Below, one piece after another: positions 1-6,104 of a stretch of 8,439 bases of DNA. The notes beneath the pieces were generated by a model. That model ran no database searches, was not told the DNA's origin, and worked only from the letters and a program-made list of their open reading frames with translations. A program made the translations under genes and the position numbers. Position 1 is the first letter of the stretch. Every line of letters begins with the position of its first letter. This stretch comes from an uncultured Pelagibacteraceae bacterium (lineage in GTDB: Bacteria; Pseudomonadota; Alphaproteobacteria; Pelagibacterales; Pelagibacteraceae), in NCBI GenBank assembly GCA_902533955.1, contig CACANV010000031.1:1-8439 (forward strand), read 5' to 3'.

Positions 1-81
1 GGAATATTTGATTTAGGTAATCATATATTGATTTTTGGCCTTATTTTAGTAGTAATTTTTGTATCACTTAATGTTGAATAA
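1..81 (+). CDS. C-terminal end of an unidentified protein with a terminal hydrophobic segment (5' partial)
   Basis: Frame 1 is open from the first base to a TAA at 79-81, giving 26 residues that begin GIFDLGNHILIF and end SLNVE. Residues 9-22 or so are strongly hydrophobic and could form one membrane helix near the C-terminus. The stop lies only 2 nt before the GTG of ctaB, so this gene is probably co-transcribed with it. In alphaproteobacteria ctaB usually sits in a cytochrome c oxidase cluster, so a cox subunit or assembly factor is a reasonable guess. However, the visible tail shows no motif I can assign, and it does not look like a typical CoxA C-terminus. Open frame plus tight spacing make it a likely real gene end; its identity is unknown. 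Confidence 0.55.
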   Translation, partial: GIFDLGNHILIFGLILVVIFVSLNVE

Positions 82-83
82 AA

Positions 84-998
84 GTGACAATAAATATACT
101 TAAAAAAAAAACTGTTTCAGTTAACACATTATCTTACTTAAAATCTTTATTATTGCTAATGAAACCCAGGGTAATGTCCTTGGTTATATTTACATGTGCC
201 GTAGGGTTATTAACTGCCCCTAATACTGTTCCTTTATTTGATGCATTAGTTGGAATTTTCTTTGTAACAATTGGTGCCGGTGCAGCTGGAGCATTGAATA
301 TGTGGTACGAAGCTGATCTTGATAAGCTAATGACTAGAACATGTTTAAGGCCAATTCCAACTGGAAAAGTTAATAAGGTTCATGGATTAATTTTTGGAAT
401 TGTATTATCAATTGTATCAGTTGTAGGATTATATTATTTTTCAAATCTTCTTTCTGCAATTTTATTATTTATAACAATTGCGTTTTATGTTTTTGTCTAC
501 ACAATATGGTTAAAAAGAAAGACCCCTCAAAACATAGTAATAGGAGGTGCTTCAGGTGCTTTACCTCCAGTTATTGGCTGGACGATTGCTACAAACTCTT
601 TAACATTTGAGCCAATTACATTTTTCTTAATTATTTTTTTTTGGACTCCTTCACATTTTTGGGCGCTAAGTCTTTACAAAGCAAATGATTATGAAAAAGC
701 TAAAATTCCTATGCTTCCAATTACTAATGGAGTTGAAGAAACAAAGAAAAATATTTTCGTTTATTCATTGATAATGCTACCAATAGTTATAATTCCTTAT
801 TATATAGGTTTTGCAGGTGAACTTTTTTTAATTGTCTCTTTAACACTTACTTTTTACTATAATTATGTTTGCTATAATCTTCTTAAATTCAAGAAAAATA
901 AATTTGAAATAAAGAAGGCAAAAAAAGTATTTTCTTACTCAATTTTCTACTTATTTTTGCTATTTGTCCTATTTTTGATAGACCAGATTATAAGATAA
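84..998 (+). CDS. ctaB: Protoheme IX farnesyltransferase (heme O synthase)
   Basis: This is an integral membrane prenyltransferase of the UbiA superfamily (CtaB/CyoE/COX10). It transfers a farnesyl group to the vinyl of heme b to give heme O, the precursor of heme A for terminal oxidases. Visible hallmarks are the KPRVMSLV start of the first helix (residues 27-34), the NMWYEADLD plus RT...RPIP signature (72-92) that supplies the Asp-rich substrate/Mg site, the loop around residues 145-166 (KRKTPQNIVIGGASGALPPV), and WTPSHFWALSL (187-197) followed by DYEKAKIPMLP (202-212). About nine hydrophobic segments are visible. The length of 304 aa is normal. The GTG start at 84 is favoured because the next Met falls at the first helix; no Shine-Dalgarno is obvious and coupling to the upstream stop is likely. 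A run of ten A (102-111) lies near the N-terminus. Confidence 0.95.
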   Translation: MTINILKKKTVSVNTLSYLKSLLLLMKPRVMSLVIFTCAVGLLTAPNTVPLFDALVGIFFVTIGAGAAGALNMWYEADLDKLMTRTCLRPIPTGKVNKVHGLIFGIVLSIVSVVGLYYFSNLLSAILLFITIAFYVFVYTIWLKRKTPQNIVIGGASGALPPVIGWTIATNSLTFEPITFFLIIFFWTPSHFWALSLYKANDYEKAKIPMLPITNGVEETKKNIFVYSLIMLPIVIIPYYIGFAGELFLIVSLTLTFYYNYVCYNLLKFKKNKFEIKKAKKVFSYSIFYLFLLFVLFLIDQIIR

Positions 999-1039
999 AT
1001 AATTCTATTTATTTTATAGGAAAGTGGTAAAAAAAATTC

Positions 1040-2407
1040 ATGAGATATGTAAGTACTAGAGATAATTCAAGAGAGTACAGTTTTGAAGACGTATTCATAA
1101 AAGGTTTAGCTGATGATGGAGGCCTTTATGTGCCAAAATCATTAAAAAAATATAATCGTGAACAATTATCAGATCTTAAAAATTTAAATTATAATGAGCT
1201 ATCTGCTGAAATAATAAATCTATTTTCGTCAGATTTTATCTCTAAAGAAGAACTTTCATCTATAATTGAAAAATCATATTCAACATTTAGAGAAAAAGAA
1301 GTTATTAAAATATCAAGTATGGGTGAACTAAAATTATTAGAATTATTTCATGGTCCAACCTTAGCATTTAAGGATGTGGCTATGCAGCTTATTGGAAATT
1401 TATATGAATATTATTTAAGTAAAAATGATAAAAAAATAAATATAGTTGTTGCAACATCTGGGGATACTGGTGCGGCAGCCATAGATGCAATAAAAGGAAA
1501 ATCTAACTTAAATATTTTTGTTCTACATCCCAATAATAGAATTTCACCAATACAAAGAAAATTGATGACTACCGTTGAAGAAAACAATGTTTTCAATATT
1601 GCAATAAATGGAAACTTTGATGATTGCCAAAACATAGTTAAAAGTATGTTTTCTGACTTAGAATTTTCTAAATCTATAAATATGTCAGGTGTGAACTCAA
1701 TTAATTGGGTAAGAATTATTGCCCAAGCAGTTTATTACTTTTATTCATACTTTAAATTAGATAAAGAAAACGTTTCATTTTCTGTTCCAACAGGAAACTT
1801 TGGTGATGTCTTTGCAGGCTATCTGTCAAAGATTATGGGATTGCCAATTGAAAAATTAATTGTTGCAACTAATGAAAACGATATTTTACATAGAGCTATT
1901 TCAAAAGGAGACTATGTTTCAAGAGAAGTTAAAGAAACAATCTCACCTAGTATGGATATTCAATTAGCAAGTAACTTTGAAAGATTAATTTATTATATAA
2001 ACAATTCTGACTCTAAAATAACATCAAATATAATGAAAAAAATTAAGAAGAATAACTATCAAATTGATAACCAAAGCTTAGAAATAATTCAAAAGGATTT
2101 TCTATCAGAAAGTTGTGATGAAAATGAAACTTTAAATATTATTAAAAAAAATTATGAAGAAAATAATATAATAATGGATCCACATACAGCAGTTGGAGTA
2201 GGGGCTGCAAAAAAACTATCTTATAATCAATGTATAGTATTATCGACAGCTCACCCTTGTAAATTCCCAGATGCTATAAAAAAAGCAATTAATAAGCATG
2301 AAAATTTACCTCATCAACTTAAACATGTTCTTGATATAAAAGAAAATTATAAAATATTAAAAAATGATACTGATGAAATAAAAAAATTCGTCAAAAGTAA
2401 AATATGA
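1040..2407 (+). CDS. thrC: Threonine synthase
   Basis: PLP-dependent lyase that converts O-phospho-L-homoserine to L-threonine plus phosphate, the last step of threonine synthesis; cytosolic. The N-terminus (MRYVSTRD, then GLADDGGLYVP at residues 22-32) is typical of the longer, proteobacterial/fungal class of threonine synthases, as is the length of 455 aa. The PLP Schiff-base lysine should be K111 in HGPTLAFKD (104-112). SGDTG (140-144) and PTGNFGD (250-256) fit the cofactor phosphate/ring-binding loops, and MDPHTAVG (379-386) and STAHPCKFP (402-410) are conserved C-terminal blocks. The gene follows ctaB after 41 nt that hold only a weak, distant AGGAAAG. Its TGA stop overlaps the start of the peroxiredoxin gene (ATGA), which implies coupling. 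Its partner thrB lies nearby on the opposite strand. Confidence 0.97.
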   Translation: MRYVSTRDNSREYSFEDVFIKGLADDGGLYVPKSLKKYNREQLSDLKNLNYNELSAEIINLFSSDFISKEELSSIIEKSYSTFREKEVIKISSMGELKLLELFHGPTLAFKDVAMQLIGNLYEYYLSKNDKKINIVVATSGDTGAAAIDAIKGKSNLNIFVLHPNNRISPIQRKLMTTVEENNVFNIAINGNFDDCQNIVKSMFSDLEFSKSINMSGVNSINWVRIIAQAVYYFYSYFKLDKENVSFSVPTGNFGDVFAGYLSKIMGLPIEKLIVATNENDILHRAISKGDYVSREVKETISPSMDIQLASNFERLIYYINNSDSKITSNIMKKIKKNNYQIDNQSLEIIQKDFLSESCDENETLNIIKKNYEENNIIMDPHTAVGVGAAKKLSYNQCIVLSTAHPCKFPDAIKKAINKHENLPHQLKHVLDIKENYKILKNDTDEIKKFVKSKI

Positions 2408-2889
2408 AATTAAAATTAAAGGAATCTATACCTGAAGCACAAATTTTTCATTTAGAAGATGGAGAACCAAAAAAAGTGAGCATCAAAGAAGTTCTTGGTA
2501 AAAATAAAATTTTAGTATTTGGGTTGCCTGGCGCATTTACATCTACATGTTCCAAAATACATTTACCAGGATATGTAAAAAATGTTGAGAAAATTAAGGC
2601 TAAAGGAATTGATAAAATATTTTGTATTTCTGTAAATGATCCATATGTAATGAATGCATGGGGAGAAGCTAATAATGTTGGAAAAAATATAACTATGCTA
2701 GCTGATCCTTATTTATTATTTACAAAATCAATAGGAGCTGAAGTTGATAGAAATTTAAAAGGTATGGGAATTAGATCAAGTCGTTATGTTATGATAATTG
2801 AAAATTTAGAAGTATTGAATATTCAAGAAGAAAAAGAGACTAAAAATTGCGGCATATCCTCTGCAGAAGGCATCTTAGATCTTATTTAA
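2404..2889 (+). CDS. Peroxiredoxin, Prx5-like (thiol peroxidase)
   Basis: Thiol peroxidase that reduces H2O2 and organic hydroperoxides using glutathione, glutaredoxin or thioredoxin-type donors; probably cytosolic (no signal peptide). The catalytic loop PGAFTSTCSKIHLPGY (residues 42-57) gives the PxxxTxxC motif with peroxidatic C49. The conserved active-site Arg is probably R127 in RSSRYVMIIEN (124-134). ISVNDPYVMNAW (75-86) and the ISSAEGILDLI end are also typical of the Prx5/PrxII subfamily. The length of 161 aa is normal. Two further cysteines are present, C74 and C149. The start ATG overlaps the thrC stop by 4 nt (ATGA) with no Shine-Dalgarno of its own. The 3' end overlaps the convergent rnhA by 15 bp. 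The exact reductant and whether C149 acts as a resolving Cys cannot be told from sequence. Confidence 0.93.
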   Translation: MKLKLKESIPEAQIFHLEDGEPKKVSIKEVLGKNKILVFGLPGAFTSTCSKIHLPGYVKNVEKIKAKGIDKIFCISVNDPYVMNAWGEANNVGKNITMLADPYLLFTKSIGAEVDRNLKGMGIRSSRYVMIIENLEVLNIQEEKETKNCGISSAEGILDLI

Positions 2890-2901
2890 ATTTGATGCTT
2901 C
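2866..2901. other. Imperfect inverted repeat across the prx/rnhA convergent overlap
   Basis: GAAGGCATC (2866-2874) can pair with GATGCTTC (2894-2901), giving an eight-pair stem with one bulged G and a 19-nt loop. It sits exactly on the tail-to-tail overlap of the two converging genes, where a bidirectional transcription end would be expected. Neither strand shows a T-run just after the stem, so it is not a canonical intrinsic terminator. It may be a chance pairing inside coding sequence. Confidence 0.25.
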
Positions 2902-3306
2902 TCTAGCTATTAAGTCTACTTCGTTATTTAATTTATTAGTAGAGTGTGCTTTTACCCAACTCCACTTTATCTCGAACTCATTAGATAAAAAATCTAACTC
3001 TGTCCAAAGTTCTATATTTTTTACTTTTTTTTTATTTGCAGTTTTCCATCCATTTTTTTTCCAATTATGGATCCACTCTGTTATACCTGACTTTACATAT
3101 TTAGAGTCTGTGAAAATTTCAACTTTGCTACCTTTGGGGATATTTTTCAAGGCTTTTATTGGAGCAAGTAATTCCATCTGATTGTTTGTAGTATTTTTTT
3201 TTCCACCTTTTATTTGAGTTTTTTTTCCATCATTTAAAATTATCGCAGCCCATCCACCATTACCCGGATTTCCTATGCATGATCCATCAGTATAAATTTT
3301 TATCAC
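2875..3306 (-). CDS. rnhA: Ribonuclease HI
   Basis: Endonuclease that cleaves the RNA strand of RNA-DNA hybrids (R-loops, replication primers); cytosolic, Mg-dependent. The four catalytic acids are visible: D7 in IYTDGSCIGNPG, E45 in NNQMEL, D67 in FTDSKY and D131 in NNEVDLIA. The flexible-loop histidine is H121 in VKAHS (118-122). The basic stretch around residues 83-96 (KKNGWKTANKKKVK) matches the handle region of E. coli-type enzymes. The length of 143 aa is normal. It starts with GTG at 3306, overlapping the thrB TAG stop by one base; an AAGGA 9 nt upstream supports that start, and no Met occurs before residue 44. It is the last gene of the minus-strand run, and its 3' end overlaps the peroxiredoxin gene by 15 bp. 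Confidence 0.96.
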   Translation of the reverse strand: MIKIYTDGSCIGNPGNGGWAAIILNDGKKTQIKGGKKNTTNNQMELLAPIKALKNIPKGSKVEIFTDSKYVKSGITEWIHNWKKNGWKTANKKKVKNIELWTELDFLSNEFEIKWSWVKAHSTNKLNNEVDLIAREASNLNKI

Positions 3307-4271
3307 TAGCTATAGTCCTTAAAAGATCTTACTTTTCTATGAAAATTTAACTTATCAAGATACTCCAATGGATCTTTTATTTTAATTAAAGCATTTTTGG
3401 GAGTGTTTAAGAAATCATAAGATCTTGTCAGAAGATATCTTAATGCAGATCCTCTGCATAAAGTATTTAAATTATTTTTTTCTTTCAAAGATAATTTTCT
3501 GACCGATTCATAACCTTTTAATAATTGTGAAGATTTTTTCTTATTTAACACAAAAATCTTATTTTTTTTTTTAAAACAAAGTGCATTTATGCAAGTAGCT
3601 AATTCATAAGAAAGAAAGTCATTTGAAGAAAAGTAAAAATCTATAAATCCATAAAATTTGTTTTTGTAAAAAAATATGTTATCCACAAAAAGATCACAAT
3701 GAATTATCCCTTTTGGCATTTTTTTTGGCCATTTTTTTTTAATATCTGCTAAATCCCTTTTCATTAAATTTTTAAAATTATTTGATAATTTATTTATTTT
3801 ATTGTCTATTTTTTTTAGCAATGGTTCCCAGTCATGGACTGAAAGAGAGTTTTTTCTATACAAATTTAATTTTTTAGAAACTAAATGTAATTTAGCAATA
3901 TTTTTTCCTACAATAAAACAATCTCTATAATTTAATTGGCTTTTGTTTTTTCCTTTAAGAAAACTTACTAAACAAGCACTTTTATTTTTTATCTTAAATA
4001 AATATTTCCCCTTTGTATTTTTGATTGGCCTTGGACATTTTATCTTTGAATCTGCTAAACCTGACATAAGATTCATAAAAAATGGTAAATCTTTAGTTTG
4101 AACTCTTTTTTCAAATATTGTTAAAATATATTTCTTTTTTTTTGTAATTATCAGATAATTAGTATTTTCAATTCCTTGCTTTATACCCGAAAAAGATTGA
4201 ATTTTTCCAATATTGAAATTGTTTTCAATAAAGCTTATCTCCCTTCGATTTATTATTGTATAAACCGCCAT
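3306..4271 (-). CDS. thrB: Homoserine kinase, APH-fold type
   Basis: ATP-dependent kinase that makes O-phospho-L-homoserine, the substrate of threonine synthase. It belongs to the aminoglycoside phosphotransferase-like fold used by many proteobacteria, not to the GHMP-family ThrB of E. coli. Evidence: GIKQGIENTNYLI (residues 29-41) and YILTIFEKR (48-56) in the N-lobe with the family pattern; the catalytic loop HCDLFVDNIF (191-200, HxDxxxxN with D193 and N198); the metal-binding IDFYFSSNDFL (210-220, D211); and LCRGSALRYLLTR (271-283) near the C-terminus. The length of 321 aa is normal. Lysine-rich tracts are abundant, including an 11-A run (T at 3562-3572 on the plus strand) kept in frame. 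The start overlaps the ispH stop by one base, with AGGGA 10 nt upstream. Pairing with ispH and rnhA is common in alphaproteobacteria. Confidence 0.94.
   Translation of the reverse strand: MAVYTIINRREISFIENNFNIGKIQSFSGIKQGIENTNYLIITKKKKYILTIFEKRVQTKDLPFFMNLMSGLADSKIKCPRPIKNTKGKYLFKIKNKSACLVSFLKGKNKSQLNYRDCFIVGKNIAKLHLVSKKLNLYRKNSLSVHDWEPLLKKIDNKINKLSNNFKNLMKRDLADIKKKWPKKMPKGIIHCDLFVDNIFFYKNKFYGFIDFYFSSNDFLSYELATCINALCFKKKNKIFVLNKKKSSQLLKGYESVRKLSLKEKNNLNTLCRGSALRYLLTRSYDFLNTPKNALIKIKDPLEYLDKLNFHRKVRSFKDYS
3316..3320 (-). promoter_or_regulatory. Ribosome binding site for rnhA
   Basis: On the minus strand this reads AAGGA, separated by 9 nt from the GTG at 3306. It lies within the last codons of thrB. 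It is one of the few clear Shine-Dalgarno-like sites in the window, and it supports the GTG as the true start of rnhA. Confidence 0.6.
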
Positions 4272-5215
4272 TAGTTTAGTTTCCCTGGAATTTTAAAAAT
4301 TATATCTTCTTTTACTATTTCTACTTCCTCTATTTCTACAATAAATTCTTTTTTTATATTTTCTATAAATTTTTCTACTAAAACTTCAGGGGCTGATGCT
4401 CCAGAAGAGATTCCTATAGTTTTACACTTAGATATTTTTTCTAGTGGAAAGTTACTTTCAGAATGAATTAATTGTGCATCATTACAACCATTATTTTTTG
4501 CAACCTCAACTAATCTTACTGAATTTGAAGAGTTTCTACTACCAATTACAAAAAACTTTTCACAATTTTTAGCAATTTTTTTGACGGCCGCTTGTCTATT
4601 AGTTGTGGCATAACAGATATCATCTTTTTTTGGTTCAATAATATCTGGAAATCTTATCTTAAGAACATTAATAATATCCTTTGTATCATCAACTGATAAA
4701 GTAGTTTGTGTAATATATGCTAATTTTTTATTAACTCTTTTATCAAAATTTTTAGCATCTTCTATTGATTCTATAAGATCAATTTTTCCATTAGAAAGCT
4801 GTCCCATAGTTCCGATTACTTCAGGATGATTTTTATGTCCTATAAGTAAAATATGTATACCACTTTTATTCAAATTTTCGGCTTCTCTGTGAACTTTAGA
4901 TACTAAAGGACATGTAGCATCCACGAAGGTCATGTTTAAATTTATTGCTTCTTCAGGAACTGATTTAGGTACACCATGGGCTGAAAAAATAACTGGTCTT
5001 GTTTTATCTTCTATTTCTTCTATTTCTTCAACAAAAATAGCTCCAATTTTTTTTAGATTATCAACAACATGTTTATTGTGAACTATTTCATGTCTTACAT
5101 AAACTGGAGCGCCATATTTATTTATACTTTTTTTAACAATTTCTATAGCTCTATCAACACCAGCACAAAATCCTCTTGGAGCCGCTAACAATATTTTTAA
5201 ATTTTTATTTTTCAT
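4271..5215 (-). CDS. ispH: 4-hydroxy-3-methylbut-2-enyl diphosphate reductase (IspH/LytB)
   Basis: Last enzyme of the MEP isoprenoid pathway. It reduces HMBPP to a mixture of IPP and DMAPP at a [4Fe-4S] cluster. The three cluster cysteines are visible: C17 in PRGFCAGVDRA, C102 in DATCPLV and C201 in DDICYATTNRQ. Substrate-binding histidines appear in EIVHNKHVV (H46), SAHGVP (H80) and GHKNHPEVIGTMGQ (H130), with the catalytic glutamate at E132. SRNSSNS (227-233) and SSGASAPEVLV (270-280) are also conserved. The length of 314 aa matches the E. coli enzyme. The start ATG overlaps blh by 11 bp; the stop overlaps the thrB start by one base (TAATG). Its position right after the retinal genes is functionally apt, since it supplies the C5 units for carotenoids. 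A small 9-nt tandem duplication (5008-5025) encodes EEIEEI. Confidence 0.97.
   Translation of the reverse strand: MKNKNLKILLAAPRGFCAGVDRAIEIVKKSINKYGAPVYVRHEIVHNKHVVDNLKKIGAIFVEEIEEIEDKTRPVIFSAHGVPKSVPEEAINLNMTFVDATCPLVSKVHREAENLNKSGIHILLIGHKNHPEVIGTMGQLSNGKIDLIESIEDAKNFDKRVNKKLAYITQTTLSVDDTKDIINVLKIRFPDIIEPKKDDICYATTNRQAAVKKIAKNCEKFFVIGSRNSSNSVRLVEVAKNNGCNDAQLIHSESNFPLEKISKCKTIGISSGASAPEVLVEKFIENIKKEFIVEIEEVEIVKEDIIFKIPGKLN
4282..4286 (-). promoter_or_regulatory. Ribosome binding site for thrB
   Basis: The minus strand reads AGGGA here, 10 nt before the ATG of thrB, inside the last codons of ispH (Pro-Gly-Lys-Leu-Asn). It supports the ATG at 4271 despite the overlapping stop. Confidence 0.5.
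5008..5029. repeat. Short tandem repeat inside ispH (9-nt unit, two full copies plus a partial)
   Basis: CTTCTATTT occurs at 5008-5016 and 5017-5025 and is followed by CTTC. It encodes the acidic EEIEEI stretch of IspH at residues 63-68. The region aligns with other IspH proteins to within about one residue of length, so the repeat has not obviously expanded the protein. It is minor sequence structure. Confidence 0.5.
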
Positions 5216-6104
5216 TTTTTTCTAAAAGATACTCAAGCAATATATGTGGAAAAGTTAAAGACGCCAATCCAATAAATATCACTTTGTTAACTGATTGATC
5301 TAAACCAAATTTATTGTTTAAAAAATATATCGCCGTTAGATATAATAGCGCGGTTATAATTGTTAATGGTAGCGCTCTTTTAATAAATATTTTAAATCCA
5401 ATTAAGATTTTAGAATTAATCTCAAAAATAAGTGATAAAGAGTGCCTGAAAGAATGCAAAAAACAAAAATAAAATGTAAAAGCAAACAGGGGATTGAGAA
5501 ACAAATTAAGTATTATAATAGAAAAAAAATCCATCATTATCAGTGATTTGTTATCGAAATTTTCTTTCAAGCAGAAAAATAGATTAACCAAAAAACATAC
5601 AAATATCATTGAGTATAGAAAAACGTTAGAAGTTATAAATGTATTAGATATGTCAAAATTTAATGTTTTAAATATTTTAAGAGTTTCACTTTGATGAAAT
5701 ATCAAGGGCGATATTATAACGACACTACCTTTAAAAAATAATAATATTTCATAAAATTTGACTTTCTCTAATTTAATAAAATCTGAATCCTCTTTTCCAA
5801 AATGATATGATGCAACTATTAAAAAAATTAATAATAGTGTTTTCGGAAAAATTAGCCAAATTAAAATAGTTAAAATTGAAATTCCTATGTATCCTATAAA
5901 AAAAACTGAGTAATTTTTAATACTTAATAATTTTAATAGCTTTTTACCTTTAATATGATCTAAAGATCCATGTGTTATCCCTATAGATAGAATTAAAAAT
6001 AAACTTAAAATTATTAAATTATTTTCTCTTAAATATTCAAAAGCTGAAAAAAGAATACATAAATTAAAAAAAATCAAAGAATGAAAAAAATTTATTTTTG
6101 TCAT
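5205..6104 (-). CDS. blh: Beta-carotene 15,15'-dioxygenase, Brp/Blh family
   Basis: Membrane iron enzyme that cleaves beta-carotene centrally into two molecules of retinal, the chromophore of proteorhodopsin. The protein is mostly hydrophobic, with about eight or nine possible membrane segments, and carries the histidine pattern of the Brp/Blh family: GITHGSLDH (residues 42-50, H45), ASYHFGKED (98-106, H101) and FLHSFRHSL (215-223, H217 and H221). The last histidine-containing block is SLTFPHILLEYL (282-293). H45, H101, H217 and H221 are the likely iron ligands by family analogy. The length of 299 aa is at the upper end of normal. The ATG follows the crtY stop directly (TAAATG), with AAGAG 9 nt upstream. 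Its place behind crtY makes the assignment firm. Substrate and product are inferred from family and context. Confidence 0.92.
   Translation of the reverse strand: MTKINFFHSLIFFNLCILFSAFEYLRENNLIILSLFLILSIGITHGSLDHIKGKKLLKLLSIKNYSVFFIGYIGISILTILIWLIFPKTLLLIFLIVASYHFGKEDSDFIKLEKVKFYEILLFFKGSVVIISPLIFHQSETLKIFKTLNFDISNTFITSNVFLYSMIFVCFLVNLFFCLKENFDNKSLIMMDFFSIIILNLFLNPLFAFTFYFCFLHSFRHSLSLIFEINSKILIGFKIFIKRALPLTIITALLYLTAIYFLNNKFGLDQSVNKVIFIGLASLTFPHILLEYLLEKNEK

Noticed and set aside
999..1039. Possible promoter or terminator between ctaB and thrC
   Set aside because: The 41-nt gap is AT-rich and gives loose -10-like matches by chance. There is no stem with a T-run, no recognisable -35/-10 pair with proper spacing, and co-transcription explains the layout.
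1411..1635. 74-codon open frame on the minus strand
   Set aside because: It lies wholly inside thrC, whose conserved motifs cover the region in the other frame; it has no family resemblance and is a by-product of AT-rich coding sequence.
5008..5029. Tandem repeat in ispH as a sign of recent insertion
   Set aside because: The encoded acidic stretch replaces a segment of nearly the same length in other IspH proteins, so it looks like low-complexity codon use and not an insertion.
5494..5694. 66-codon open frame on the plus strand
   Set aside because: It is antisense to blh, which shows the family histidine motifs; its composition is Lys/Ile/Asn noise and it has no convincing ribosome binding site.
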